NCBI GenBank assembly: GCA_013397455.1
Contig: VYZB01000291.1
Location: 1,009,895 to 1,073,894, forward strand
DNA from: Crotophaga sulcirostris
Taxonomy: Eukaryota > Chordata > Aves > Cuculiformes > Crotophagidae
DNA length: 64,000 nt
Direction: 5' to 3'
Within the stretch, counting starts at the first letter, position 1. Each line of letters begins with the position of its first letter. Below the pieces are notes generated by a model that made no database searches, was not told where the DNA came from, and was given only the letters and a program-made list of their open reading frames with translations. This document shows, piece after piece, positions 37,000 to 49,397 of the stretch. A program made the position numbers and the translations under genes.

Positions 37000-39469
37000 T
37001 CAACACGGGAAGGAAGAAAGCATGGCCAATGCCTAATGTTTCTTAATGTCTAGCCTCACTCCTCGAAGAAAAATACCTACAGAGAGTTACCAGATCAAGT
37101 CTCAACTGCCCATTTCCACTGCTCAGAGTGTAATTAAATTATAAACAAAAAGAGCAGTTATTGATCAGCTTAAAATATTTCACCAAGAGAGCAGCTTTTT
37201 TTGAGCTGGGGCAACCTGAGAGATTTGCAAGTGTCAACTGCAATGATTAATCATGTCTTTGCCATGCAAAGTCCTAAAACTCCTTTAATGCATTGAAACT
37301 CTTAGAGAGGCAGAATGATTTTGAAAGGAAAAGAAAAATAAAATTAAAAAGCCAAATGCTGGCTTGTCCTTTCTTATTTCCATTCAGAATCCAACTGGTG
37401 TCCACAAAACTTTCTTTTTCCCTTTATGTTATAAACTGAAGTGACCTTCAAACTTCCAGTTTCTCCCTGGGTCAAGAGAGGATTTTCACTAACACCATGG
37501 TAAAATCTCATTAATTAAATCAAGGTTCAGGCGCAGAACACACACAGGCAAAGGATTCAGGAGAGCTTACAAGGTTAAGAGCTGACAACCAACTGGAATG
37601 GCATGAAGGTTAATTGCTATTTGCAAAGCACTTTTCAGGTCTCTTCAGATAAAAGCTTTTCTGTCTCCATTAAGAAACTTTGAAGCAAACTGCAACCAGT
37701 GGGTAATCAATGTCCACCGTCTCAAAATGCTTGAGACAATCTGCTCTCAAATGCTGTCAGATGAGAAATATTTTGAGGAATAACAAGATAATTTCTAGCT
37801 GAAGGCAGAATCGGACCAAGGAATCTTGCATGCTGCTTCTTCACCAGAAGGCCTCAATACAGATAAAGTCAGTTTAGGCTTTACCTAGGCAAAACCCCTC
37901 CAAATTAAAATATGTATACTGATCTAACTAGCATTGGGACTTCATCCCAACAAAGGACAATGCCAGGGAAAAGCAAACAGCATGAGGTCAGAAAAAAAAT
38001 CTCTGCTAAGCTTTGCTCATGCCCTCTGGCAGCAAGTTTTTTGAGCTAATTCACTACTGCAGAGAATAATGTCTACGATGTGCACACACTGGGATTACCC
38101 ACCCTAAAACACATCACAGGAGATTCCTGATGAGATCACATCTGGCATTTTGAAAGGCAAAATTAAGGCAAAAATGGAGATGCTCAAAGGTGGTACCACA
38201 GTTAATGCCAACAACAGGGCAAGATAGCCCAGTTATCCCCAGCCACATTCACTGGAACATACTTTTCTATATGACTACAGTGAGATAAGGAATATTGTGA
38301 TACAAATTTGCAGAGCGAGAGTGATGACATTAGATAAGGCACAATGAAAGCAAAGCCAGATGCCACCCTTATTTAAACCATCTTTTAGAAAGAGAGGGTT
38401 GATTGGTTGTTAAAAAAAAAGCAGAGGGGGGAGTAGCAGAAAGTGTAAGAAGAAAAGGAAGAGAGACTTCTGAATCTAGTTCTTATTTATCAGATCATAA
38501 AATCAGCCAGAGCATTCACGGAGATGTTCTTAGGGAGGATAGTTCAATCCTGATCTAGACAAATGCAAAAATTTTGAGTCAAGTCCCAAATATTTTAGCC
38601 TAGCTGTTATTCATCTTGAGGTATAGTTTATTATGCCGCCTTCTGGAGAAAACCTTGACAGTAAGAAGTGTCTTTCTTCTTCAGCTACAGAAAACACTTC
38701 TAACTTTAATATAAATATTTATAAACAATATAAACATAATGCAGTCCTGAGAACTGGGGAGGAACTGCAGCCACCATCTTTTCTGTACTCTACAACCAGG
38801 GATTCAACATTCCCAAACAGAGAGCCCCACAGACTCTACAGCTATACCCATACAGGATTACTCCAGGGTGACTCCCAGCTCACAGTGGATGGGCGTGTCC
38901 AGCTTGGGGGCAGGAAAAAAGAACACCAAGAAGTGAAACCACCTCTGTGTCCAAGCTCCCTGCCAAATTTGCTACCAATTCAGAGGTGTCACAAAGTGGA
39001 TGGCTCTGGACTGGGGAAGAGAAAGGAACCTCAACTGTGAAAGGTGAATGACCAGAGACAAGAGGAAGAGGAGAAATGAAACAACTCTCTGAGGCCAAAC
39101 CACATCTTTCCAGATCAGAGACACTACACAGCTAGGATTCAGGGGAACATTGTTCAATCTAGACCAGTGTCAGTAATAAAATGAAAAACCCCTTAGCTAT
39201 AAGAAGGTGTAATCTGTACTGTTCAGGCATTCCAAGGAAAGGCATCAATAGATCAAGATAATCCCTTTTCTTGCCTGTGCTTTCAGTCTGTTCATTTTTT
39301 CAGTGTCAGCAAGTTCTGCATTGCTTGCAAGCCAAAAAATGACAGCAGTTTGATCTTGGTTCACCCAATATGTGCTCGTGATGGGACATGTGGCTCACAC
39401 ACGCTAACTCATTTCATCAAGAAGAAGCTGAGTCTGAAACAGTCCTGTGACCTCACTCCAAGAAGTCCA

Positions 39470-39506
39470 AGATTTTTTAAAAATCTTAGGCTAGATTTTA
39501 AAATCT
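39470..39506. repeat. Two adjacent AT-rich palindromes
   Basis: AGATTTTTTAAAAATCT at 39470-39486 is palindromic around its centre apart from one extra T, and AGATTTTAAAATCT at 39493-39506 is a perfect 14-bp palindrome. The two share ends and start 23 bases apart, so they also form a direct repeat. Confidence 0.85.
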
Positions 39507-39570
39507 CAGGATTGTTAAAAACATTTTTAAAAAAGGCATAAGTTAGTTTGGGGACCACACAGTTATGGTT

Positions 39571-39587
39571 AAAAAAAAAAAAAAAAA
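39571..39587 (+). repeat. Poly-A tract (17 A)
   Basis: The longest homopolymer noticed in the window. No retrogene or SINE body was recognised upstream; the preceding 100 bases are AT-rich palindromes rather than coding sequence. Confidence 0.85.
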
Positions 39588-41386
39588 GGCTTAAGAATAT
39601 GATCTATGCCAGTCTTTTCATTGAATCACAGCTTGAGAGAAAAGCTCTGTTTATTGGTATATGAGGGAAACTAGATAAAATTAAATGCACACCCAGGGAC
39701 AAGACTGTGAAAAGTCTGTATTCTCCCTAATATAATGAAAAGCTGAGAAGTGTGGCACGTTTGCAGATTATTTATTAACAGTAGGACAGAAGCTATTTTA
39801 GGCACATGTCTTTAGACACCATTAACAGAGTAATTTACTCTCTAGAGTGCACTTTCAGGAAACAGTAGGAACTAAGTAAACCCCATATATCATTGAGGAG
39901 CAGGAACAATTCTCATTGTTTCTTTCCTAAATCTATTTCCTTTCTCAGAACTTTGCCACCATATGGTCAACAAGGAAGCAGTGTAACAGGATCTGATAAG
40001 ATTGAATTATATATTTTAGCAAGATTCAGGAGCTGGGCCAAGGCGTTTAAATACATCAGTTACTTAATTAGGACAAAACATTTGTCATCTTATCAAAAGG
40101 GAAAACAAAAAGGAAAGACTTCACATCTGATCTGATGGATGAGAGACCTCATAGACATGATATCAGCGAAGGGCCAGACACAAGCAGTCAGTTGTTCCTT
40201 ATGCTTGTGTTTAAACATGTGGTTCCTTCCTGGATATCTTTTTTATTCCTTTAAGAGAAGCAGGCAGCAAGCATGACATAATACACACACAGGACTAACA
40301 GGAGATAGGGTGCATTACTGCATGTGTTCAGTTTTCTACTGTTCTAACAGCTGCACCTTCTCTTTCTACACATCTTGTGTTAGAGTTAAGAAAAAAACAG
40401 TCTGAGGAAGAGCAAAAGTAAAATCCTTTCCCCCCAGAATTATGCATTCATGCGAGGGGTGTGGGTGTGCATAAGGGCAAGAGAGCATGCGTGTTCTGTG
40501 TGCCCCAGATTTTAAACAGGAAATTAAATGGTCTCTACCTCCAACAAGGCAAACAACATGAAAAGTGAACATAAAGCCCATAAAAAGGCAAATTAGAACA
40601 TTTTTCAACACGTCCTAATAACATTCAGTGGAAAAAATAATGAGACCGAGATGGAATCTTCATTTTGGCCTTCTGCTCAGAGATAACTTATTTGATTTCT
40701 CAAAATAAGACCACAGTAGGATTTGGTGGGCTTCCTGTCCTCCAGAGATAAATCTCACCCAGGGAAAACAGACTCAAGATCCTACGTACAACAGAATATG
40801 AAATTGTGTCTTTACTTGGAGGAATTAAAACTCCTATTTTCTTACCCCAGTTTCATTTTCATAGTATCACTATTGAGGTTAAAACCACGCGAATATTTTC
40901 CAATGTTATGTTATAAGTACACATGGAAACACTGTGGAGTTTGAAGGTCATTTGAAAAGAGAAGAAAAGTATAAGAAGCCCATCCAAGTGTTCTGTTTTA
41001 TCTCCTACAATTTAGCTGCAAATTGTCTTCTAGTTTTATTGGGAAACTAAGAAAATATTACAGATGGTGCTGAGGTTTTGTAATGTGGAAGTGGTGTTCA
41101 CCTTCTACTGCGGTGGTCCAAAAGTCACTGCAAACCTTCATCGAGACTGCAAGGAATTCACTGGAGAAGTGGGAATCCCTTAAACACCCAGGAGAGCACA
41201 TCAGTGGTTTGAAGAACTTGACGATATCAAATGAATGGCATTTGTCCAGGAATAGTAGCCCGCACTGTTAGAAATTAATCATGAAATAGTATAAACCACC
41301 TAACTGCTGCTAACTGACCTTGTCCTCACTTTGTCTCTCCTCGTGTCTCAAGCTGTGTTTTCATTTCCATTTATAACAGTATTACA

Positions 41387-41418
41387 AGGTTGGAAAGGAC
41401 CTCTGAGATCATCGATTA
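41387..41418 (-). mobile_element. Short CR1 3' end remnant (minus strand)
   Basis: Contains AAGGTTGGAAAGGACCTC followed by TGAGATCATCGA, matching the reverse complement of the CR1 3' end. The match stops after about 30 bases and runs into ATTATCAGAGATTATCAG, a small local duplication. It is either a very short truncated copy or a decayed one. Confidence 0.65.
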
Positions 41419-42414
41419 TCAGAGATTATCAGATGCTGGTATTTCCAGCCTCTTGTATCTTTTTGGAAAACATGCAAGGGCAAAGCATTTAGCTTTTGCT
41501 CTCAGTTCTTTGGAAGAAGCAAAGTTAAAAAGGAACCTCTTGGCTTTTCTAGCTGTAGAAAAATCCTCCCAACCAATGTCCTATAAGGCCAGAGGCTGCA
41601 GGGAATGCACACACTGACAGTGCTTCTTTCAGCTCCAAATCTAGGGCTTCCTTACACTTCCAGTCCTTTTTTCTCTTTGGAAAATTGTTTGGACACTCGA
41701 CTTCGCAAGAAGAGACAGACAGAGTCCATATGTAAAAAAGGACAGTTAGTACTCAACAAGCATCTCCTGTAAGCAAACCTTTGTAACTCTACAAGGTGTT
41801 GCACATCTTGAGGATGTTCTCCTAATGCTAATACACTTTATGTAAGCAACAAGTATTCATTTAGACAAGAGCTGTCCAGGAGCCACACTCTCACTACCAG
41901 TAAACTTAATTTACTTCTGCAGTAATTTTTAAAAAATTCAACTTCCTTTATTTAAAGTAAAGGGGACAAAATAAATAAAACCACAGTCCAGATGGAAACA
42001 AAGCCTGTTCCTTCTTCATTAGCCAAGCCACAGACAAGTTATAATTCACATCTCCCTTGAGTCTCATCATTACCCAAACTTGGAAAACAAGCATAAGGGT
42101 CAGGAGGTAATGGGTGGAGCTCAGGGGTGCAGTTTGCCAACAAATTGCATGCTAAATTTCTTTGCCTTAAATTGTATCCGAAATAAATGAAAAACTTTTG
42201 TGGTCCAGGTCATGGGACTCCTTAGTCAACAGAATAGAGCTGGGCTTGGGAAATTTAAGTCCTTGGGGAAATGGCTTGACTACTGAAGGGAACGCAGTGA
42301 AGTGACTCAGGCCCCATCAGGCTCAGATCACCTCTTAAATGGTTTCATTGAAAGCAGTGATTGCCTGTGCCCAAGAGTAGGACCTTGGACTACTGGTCTC
42401 AAAGCCTTTTGGGG

Positions 42415-42462
42415 CCATCTGAACAGCAAACATTGGAACCATCTCAACAGCAAACATTGGAG
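42415..42462 (+). repeat. 24-bp tandem duplication
   Basis: Two adjacent 24-base copies (42415-42438 and 42439-42462), each beginning CCATCT and containing AACAGCAAACATTGGA. They differ at two positions. Because 24 is a multiple of three the duplication keeps frame in the short plus-strand open frame at 42302-42538, but no protein family is recognised there. Confidence 0.95.
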
Positions 42463-44124
42463 CCTTCAGCACAGGCTTCCAGCTGACAATTCAGGAAGCT
42501 TTGTATTTCTTTCTGGTCTTACTAGGGAGTTCAGTTGATATATTTCTGGTAGGGAAATTCCTAGAGCTTAAAGGTAGCTTTACATTCTGCTCTTAGGAGT
42601 TGAATTGTACTATAAAGTTCTTATCTATAGGGAAAAAAAAGGAAAAAATAGTATCAAAGAGCGGGTCCCTTTAACAATTGAGCAAACCTTAACAATTAGA
42701 GTTGTTAGGGGTAGAATTGCATCTGATTTGCTTGATGAGTCTCATTTTTAATGCAATTAGGCAGCCAAGGTTTGACAGGCTAGACTATCAGAGAGCCAAA
42801 GAGAATTTGCATATATTATAAAATAATTGGAATGGCAGGGTAAGAACCAACCTGACCTAAGCCTTCACTCAAACAGGATTGTGTGAATAATTGATTTTCC
42901 AAATTCCTGGCTGAATAGAAGAGGTAAAAAAAAAAAAGCTCATCAGCAAGAACAGATTTTCTTTTTCTAATCCGTACCCAAAAAATTAGACAATTCTAAA
43001 ATGAAATGTCAGTTTGAAGCACCACACTGAAGTATTTCATTTAGAACCTATAAGGTAAAACATTTGCAGCCAAAATAAACCAGAAAAATGAACATTTTTA
43101 GGGGAAAAACTTTGGACTGAAACGATTCATACATCTTTACTTTCAAGGAAAATAATTTTTAAAAAAGTCTTACACACTTGCTTTTTACTCAGCAGAAAAA
43201 AGAACATCTTCTAAAAGTATTGTTTTTCAGGTAGAGCATTTTTAATGACACTCTTGTCAAGGAAGCATTGCCAACTGCAAGATTTCTAATAAAATACAGA
43301 GAATTAGGGAACTGTCGGAAATATATACTATATAACAAATAGCAGCCGCTAAAACCTCTATCTCCCAGCTATTGGCCTTTCCCCAAATGTGGCATTCCCT
43401 CCTTCATTCTAAAACTTTGTAAATTCCCCATTCTTTCTGGACTAATAATAAAAGTTGCATTTTTCAAATAGTAATGGTAGGGAAAAAATAAAATCCATTT
43501 CCTCATTGTGTTTGTGTACAGATTTTTCTTTCCAAACTGCAGATTTCCTACTTAGACCTAGAGCACATGTCCCGAAACATCAGGAAAGAATGGATTCTGG
43601 CAGGTTTTCTACTCTAGTTAGAGCCAAAAAGCTACCAGAAGGTGTTTTTTTGCTCCACTTCCCCCTCCCAAAGAAAACCTGTTCTCATATTTTTTCCCAA
43701 GCTGATGTCAACCAAATGTATTGAAAGGAAGCACCTGATCTTATCTGCAACACTTAACTGGACCAGATATTTTACATTTCACCTACTTGTTATTCCAGGA
43801 CATAAACAGTAGGTAAATTCAGCTTTGCCAGACTGTTTCTAGCTTAACTCTTGACTGATTTCTGGAGCTAAGCTGAAGTACACATTACCCTGCTCACGTA
43901 GTTTAACTCTTCACAGAGGTCACAGTTGCTCATACTGTTAAATAATGCAGGCTAGACAATGCTGACTTAATAAAACTCGCATGTCATTTCGTGTTGGAAT
44001 TGATTTTCTTACTTGAGGTCCACTTTAGCTTGCAAATCAAAAGTGTCTTGTGTTGGTTCTTTCAGAAGGATGCTGCCATTGCCAGGACTTCCTTCAGAAA
44101 CAGAGATTGATGGGACCATGCTTG

Positions 44125-44225
44125 TGCTGGGTCAGTGTCTAATGGCCTCCTCTCTGTGGCCTGAATTATTCATGAGTGCTAGAGCACCTCATGTTTTTTG
44201 ATTAACGTATACAATGGAGGATATG
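44125..44225. promoter_or_regulatory. Weak candidate conserved non-coding element
   Basis: Holds CTAATGGCC near 44139-44147, TGAATTATTCATGAG at 44162-44176, and TTTTTTGATTAACG near 44196. It shares the 15-mer and an AATGGCC word with the candidate at 30240-30375. Confidence 0.27.
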
Positions 44226-45634
44226 GCACAGCTACAACATCAAAACGTTCTTTTTGCATTTTGCAGGCAGTTTCCCCTCTTCCTCCCATTCCAGGTCCAA
44301 GAAACTAACTTATTTAGATGGTAGGCATGTCCTTTTTTAACATTAAGTAAACCTTAGGCAATTATAATAATTTAACTCACTTCATTTTGACTCTAATAGT
44401 TACGTCTTCCTATTTTCTTGCACCTTTCATCTCACACTTCTTAAACAATGGCTCTCATGTATCCATCTGAACCATAATCCTACCAAGCTTACCAGACCAT
44501 TAGACAAAGTCAAGAATATAGTTACTGTTCTTACAAAAATAACCATTGTCCCCCCTCCCCTGGCCCCTATTCCATACATCTGTAGATTTTCACTAGTCTG
44601 GTTCTTCTCCAGAATTTCCAAATAAAGTTTGTAATTCACATATAGAAGGATCTTGTTGTGCAAGATGTGAAACACTTGCTTTATATGTATTACGGGCTTT
44701 TTTATCTTCCAACTCTTTTCCTCTGGGTTTCCGATTTACCCATTGCTAACAGTGAAGTTCTACTTGTATACACCAATTCCTTCGCCAGTTGTAGGCAGTC
44801 ATTACTATAAAACCATGATCAGTTTACTCAAGAAATAAGCAAGGTCCAAATATCGCAAGAATTTAGAAAGGCAACTCAATTAAACCACTTCTAGAATTAA
44901 TTATCTTTCAAAACTAATTATTTTCCACAAAATGTAGGGAGCTCAAATTCAGCTTCACCCACAGACATCTCCACCAAATATCCTGTCCTATTCACCTGTG
45001 CTTTCCATTCTGTAGTGGCACTTCTCCCTTTAATAATGGGTGCAAGAAAACAAAGACAAAAAATACACACAGCAGTAGTCCATGGACAATTCTGATTTTC
45101 TAGAAAGCCTTTCATATTGCTTTGCAATATGCAGTCCAGGAATATGTAAAGTGGCTCGGGTATTCTGAGAAGTTTGCAGGAGCTGGGACACGAGGTATTT
45201 TGCAGGCAAAGCCCTTAGGTACAAGACAGGATTGGAATAGGAGTTCTGCTCTTAGAAAGAGAGGCACAACATGGTTAGATGCTAAATCCTCGTGCTATTT
45301 GAATAGCTAGTATGCAAAGAAAAGAAGGAGCCTTCCTCAAAGTAGAGATGTGCTGGGTGGAGCTCATTGTTTCTCTTCCCAGCTTTGCTACAGACTTCAA
45401 CGTCGTGAGTCTGGAAGAAGAACTCTGAATTTCTGCATAAAGAGGCTTTGGGGTTACAACACATGCCATTTCAGCTCAAAAGCCACACTGCAGTGGTCAT
45501 GAGTCAAGTTTGTAACAGCTGACACATAAATGCCATTTTCTGTTCCTCGCAGATCCTACTCACTACTACGATAACTCCAAACTTCATTTAAAAAGAAAGG
45601 CAGGGCAAATGGTAACAACTAAAACAAAAATCAA

Positions 45635-45830
45635 TGTTTAATGCTATTAATCATAACAATGACATTATGTAATTGGAAATAGCACATTACAGAAGACAGA
45701 GAAAGGACTTATGATCTGTTCTGATGATCAACACTGAACTCCTTGTTGATGGATCAATTATGTATGACTGCAGCCATTTAAATTTCTGCAAAGCTGAATA
45801 TTCTCAGCTTCAGTGCCATTCAAAAGTAAT
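45635..45830. promoter_or_regulatory. Weak candidate conserved non-coding element
   Basis: Contains GCTATTAATCATAACAATG (homeodomain plus SOX-like words), TATGTAATTGG, TGATGGATCAATTATG and CCATTTAAATTTC. AT-rich unique DNA; the case rests on motif clustering only. Confidence 0.28.
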
Positions 45831-47606
45831 ATAAAATATACCATGCACCAATAACAATAAAACATATACTTAGGGACTTTACAAGTGTAGGGTCATCAGC
45901 ATTCTCTGAGCACTATAGAACACTACCAAGCAAAATCATGCTGGGTAAATTTTTTCTAGAATGGCAAAGTATCTACAGCAGCAAAGTTCAATTCCTTAAT
46001 AAAGTGTCCAGCTCAGTTCTTAAAGTAGTAATGGGATGCTTTAGGATAATCATAACAAAAATAACAGAATATTGAAACTAGACCTAAGACGAGTATCTTA
46101 CTCAACTCTTTTCCCCAAATCATCACTGAATTAACTTTTCCTTAATCCTAACCACTTGTATACTTCAGTTTTTCCCTAGCAGAATGAGAAAAAAAATTAA
46201 ATCTTGATCTTTAGCTGCCACCATCATCTGTCTTTTAAGATACATTTAGATGCAAAGCTGGAAATTTTACAGGTTCCGTCTGTGAGGTACAGCAATAGGA
46301 CTTGGGAAGCACAGTCCATTCTGGCAAGACCATGTGAGGCTGTGGAAGGTCCTCCATGTCTCCTGGGACTGGGGCTGCCCCAAAGCCTACAAGTAGAAAC
46401 ATCAGCAATATTTGTAAAGAGAGCCTCCGGTTGAAAAGCCATTTGGAAGGATGCAGCACAGCTCATTTAGCAGGAAAACATGAGCAGAGATAGAGGTATA
46501 GTTAGAAAGAGGAAACTAGTCATTCAGAGAAAATGCTGAGACCCAGCAAACTAAACTTTCCTGCAGGTTAAAATACAAATATCCTGAAGTCTACAACAAC
46601 TTTGAATGGTTACAAACAAACCCCATACCTATTTTATCTCAGCCACTGAAATGCCTTCAGTCACCTGCCAGCCAGGTGAGGAGGAGACTCCAACACAAGC
46701 CTCGGGTTGAAGAACCTTATTAGCAATTCACATTTCAGCATTTCTGTGTTACTGTTTATCATCCCTAGAGTTCACCCTCAATGCACTAGAGTATCCCCAT
46801 GAATTCATGAATAGATACAAAAGGTTTATGGTCATTACTAGGCTGCATTTCCCTCCACATAGTTGCTTCTTAAATGTCACTAATCTTTCTCTCTCACCAG
46901 TCTGCCGCTCAGAGCACCTAATTTGCTTTGGAAGTTTTGGAACACAGAGTCCAAAGATAGCATATTAAGTGTACATGATGAAATTTCTAGTGTAAAAAAA
47001 ATTGTGCCAAACATTTTTAGTGTCATTTATATTCCATTCTATCCTTGTGACCTTCTGGGCGCACAAGGAAAACAACCTGCCCTAACCAAGAGGGATGGAT
47101 AATACTGATTTAATTTATGCAATTCTTTTTTCCATTTGCTTTCAAAAACTAAAAGGGAAAGGAAAGAATAAAGTAAATAGACTTTATAACTTGATTTAAT
47201 AAAACTCTTACTAGGCCTGCCTCTGTATTTCAGACATGAACATAATTCTTTCTCATTTTCTGTTGAATTTGCTTTAGTACTTTCACCTAAACTCTTTTTT
47301 GTTTAGTGGTTTATGTTTGACAGGTTAAAGACGTCACCAAACTAAGTACATTAAAATTAATTTTGAGTGAAACATATATATTTCTGGAATTAGAAATGTT
47401 GATATAAATTACTAAGTATGCAGAGGTGATCTATAAAGAAAATATAAAACAGCAGCAATAAAGAAGGAGATATTTAGCATAGAGGGAACATGAACAGTGT
47501 GTATAATGAAGCAAAAATGCCAAAGGAGGGAAAAGACAAAGAAAAATGAAAATACAGAAAGATAGATGGTTGGGTCACAGAACACCCTGAGGGGATGAAA
47601 AGCATG

Positions 47607-47646
47607 AAAAAAAACCAAACCAAAAAAACAACAAAAAACCCAAACC
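47607..47646 (+). repeat. A-rich (A)nCC low-complexity tract
   Basis: A-runs interrupted by CC or C. It makes the aromatic, Phe- and Val-rich part of a spurious minus-strand frame. It resembles the tract at 49353-49395. Confidence 0.65.
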
Positions 47647-49331
47647 ATGTCAGTGCAAAAAGAATAAGCCTGGAAAAAAAATCTCCAGGAAGATCAGAAG
47701 AAGGAAATCTCAGGGTGACAGGAGAGAGCCTCCCACCAAGCAAGGATGAGTCCATCATTATATTGAGGACTAAAAAAGAATATTCAGAAAGGCTCCGAAA
47801 TTTCCAGGAAGTTACCATAATAGTTAATGCAGCTATATCTGGGAAATAACAAGGGAAGATCACCTTTAGCCCCTATTTCCAACAGCAGAGTCAGTGCAGA
47901 CAGGAGAGAAGGCATGAGAGAACAGCCCCTTGGACTAAAGGCACCACGAGTGACCACAGCATGGCCTTAGCCCACTCAATCCCCTCCTTCCCAGCCAGTG
48001 CCACCACACCTGGAAGGATGTGGGCTTCCTATGAAAGCACGCCCCTAAGGAGAGGGGGTTGCAACACTAAAACCTACTTTAAGGGAGGCAGCAACCCCAT
48101 AAAGGCGATGGCAGACCAGGCTCCATGGGGCACAGGGGCAATGGGATGAGGCAGGGACCCTCCAAAGCTGTAAGTGCATACTTGTACATCAGGCTCTGCA
48201 CTGCAAACAGGTTTTTTTTCAAGCGCTCAAGGGGAACAGGAAAGGCATGGATGTAACAGGAAGGCTGTTGGTTTCTCTGCAATATAGGGAAATAAAGAAA
48301 GGCTTCCTAAAGGGAAGATTTATTGTCAGAACCGAAAGATGGTATCCTGCTGTCTCCATCTAGATGATAGTGAGGTATGAGAGCTTTTATTTCTTCTTAT
48401 GAGGCGCTTTTTTTTCTGTTATTAAATTGCAGATTACTGCTTGCGTGCTTTCAGCACACAGCCAGTGCAACAGAAAAGCTGCACCACTCTGTATTCTCTC
48501 TTCACTGGGCAGGGATTTTCGTGTCATCCATTATTCACATCACAGCTTGCTGCAGTGAGTCCAGGAAGACCTCAAACGAGCCATGTCCCTCCAGTCTGGA
48601 AGAGGAAGGGAATAGGGTTTCCCTATATGAGGGGTCACTGGTGTTATAAATGACCGAGTCCCAAATAGGAAGATTTCTAATTTATTTGAATAAAGGCAAG
48701 CAAACAGTGCTGGGTGGATCCGTGGTAGAGCTAAGGCTCCCGGTGCGAAGCCAAAAAGTGCCTCCTCCCTGTGCACAATCTCTGTGTCTTACAGCAGCAT
48801 TGTCATTGTCTGACGGAGGAAAACACTCAGACAAGTGAGTCCAACTAAGATAACCATTTTGAAATTTAACTATGGCTTCAGACAGAAAAAAAAATCACAT
48901 AATTTTTAAGTATTAATCAATGTGGGACAGGAGAGCTGTTTTCTTTCCTACACTTCCAAACTGGAATTTAGGCATGAGAAGACTCCTGTAGATGTCTCTC
49001 CATAAAGATGGCATATTAGCAATATAATGACTCTGTCAGCCTTGTTCTGAAGGAAATGAGGATTCTGATGCCACTCACCAATCAGTGCTGACAATATTGG
49101 GCTATAACTGATGTGGCAATTGGTGATGTGATCACAGCTGCCCCGCCCACCTCCCATGCTGTTTGTTTCTGACTCTTTCTCCCCAGTTGCAATATATATC
49201 ACCTGACCTTTAGGAAAAAAAAAAAACAACACAGCATACAGGCTGCATTTGTGTTTTGGATACACTTGAAAGCTCCCAAGGAATCCAGGCCCTCTGCTGC
49301 AAGGCACAAGCATATTTAAAAAAGGAAACCA

Positions 49332-49397
49332 CCCCTTCCCCCTCCCCCCCCCAAAAAAAAACCAAAACCAAACCAAAAAAAACCCAAACAAAACCAC
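49332..49397. repeat. C-rich tract joined to (AAACC)n repeat
   Basis: CCCC (49332-49335), CCCCC (49338-49342) and nine C (49344-49352) come first, giving four or more G tracts on the minus strand and thus G-quadruplex potential there. Nine A follow and then imperfect AAACC/AAAACC units to about 49397. It explains the Gly/Phe/Trp-rich minus-strand frames here. Confidence 0.75.

Larger units (their letters stand above)
37000..49320. other. Non-coding block, no gene recognised
   Basis: No exon or RNA gene was recognised. A plus-strand frame at 38633-39040 (135 codons, ATG in a poor context) shows no domain. The minus-strand frame at 47474-47863 is driven by the AAACC-type repeat inside it. Weak candidate regulatory words occur at about 37145-37290 (TTATTGATCAG, AATGATTAATCATG) and 37600-37690. 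A-runs lie at 39571-39587 and 42926-42937. A CATATTGC/GCAATATG hairpin with a three-base loop sits at 45113-45131. Confidence 0.7.

Noticed and set aside
38633..39040. Plus-strand open frame of 135 codons
   Set aside because: Start codon in poor context, low-information sequence and no domain; no promoter or splice site.
39571..39587. Poly-A tract as the tail of a processed pseudogene
   Set aside because: No retrogene, polyadenylation-signal context or target-site duplication could be seen upstream.
45113..45131. CATATTGC/GCAATATG hairpin
   Set aside because: An 8-bp arm with a 3-base loop is common by chance in AT-rich DNA.
47474..47863. Minus-strand open frame rich in Phe, Val and Trp, like a membrane protein
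   Set aside because: The hydrophobic run is translated from the A-rich AAACC-type low-complexity tract at 47607-47646.
48948..49397. Minus-strand frame of 149 codons with Gly/Phe/Trp-rich start
   Set aside because: Its first part is the C-rich and AAACC repeat at 49332-49397 read backwards; the rest matches nothing.
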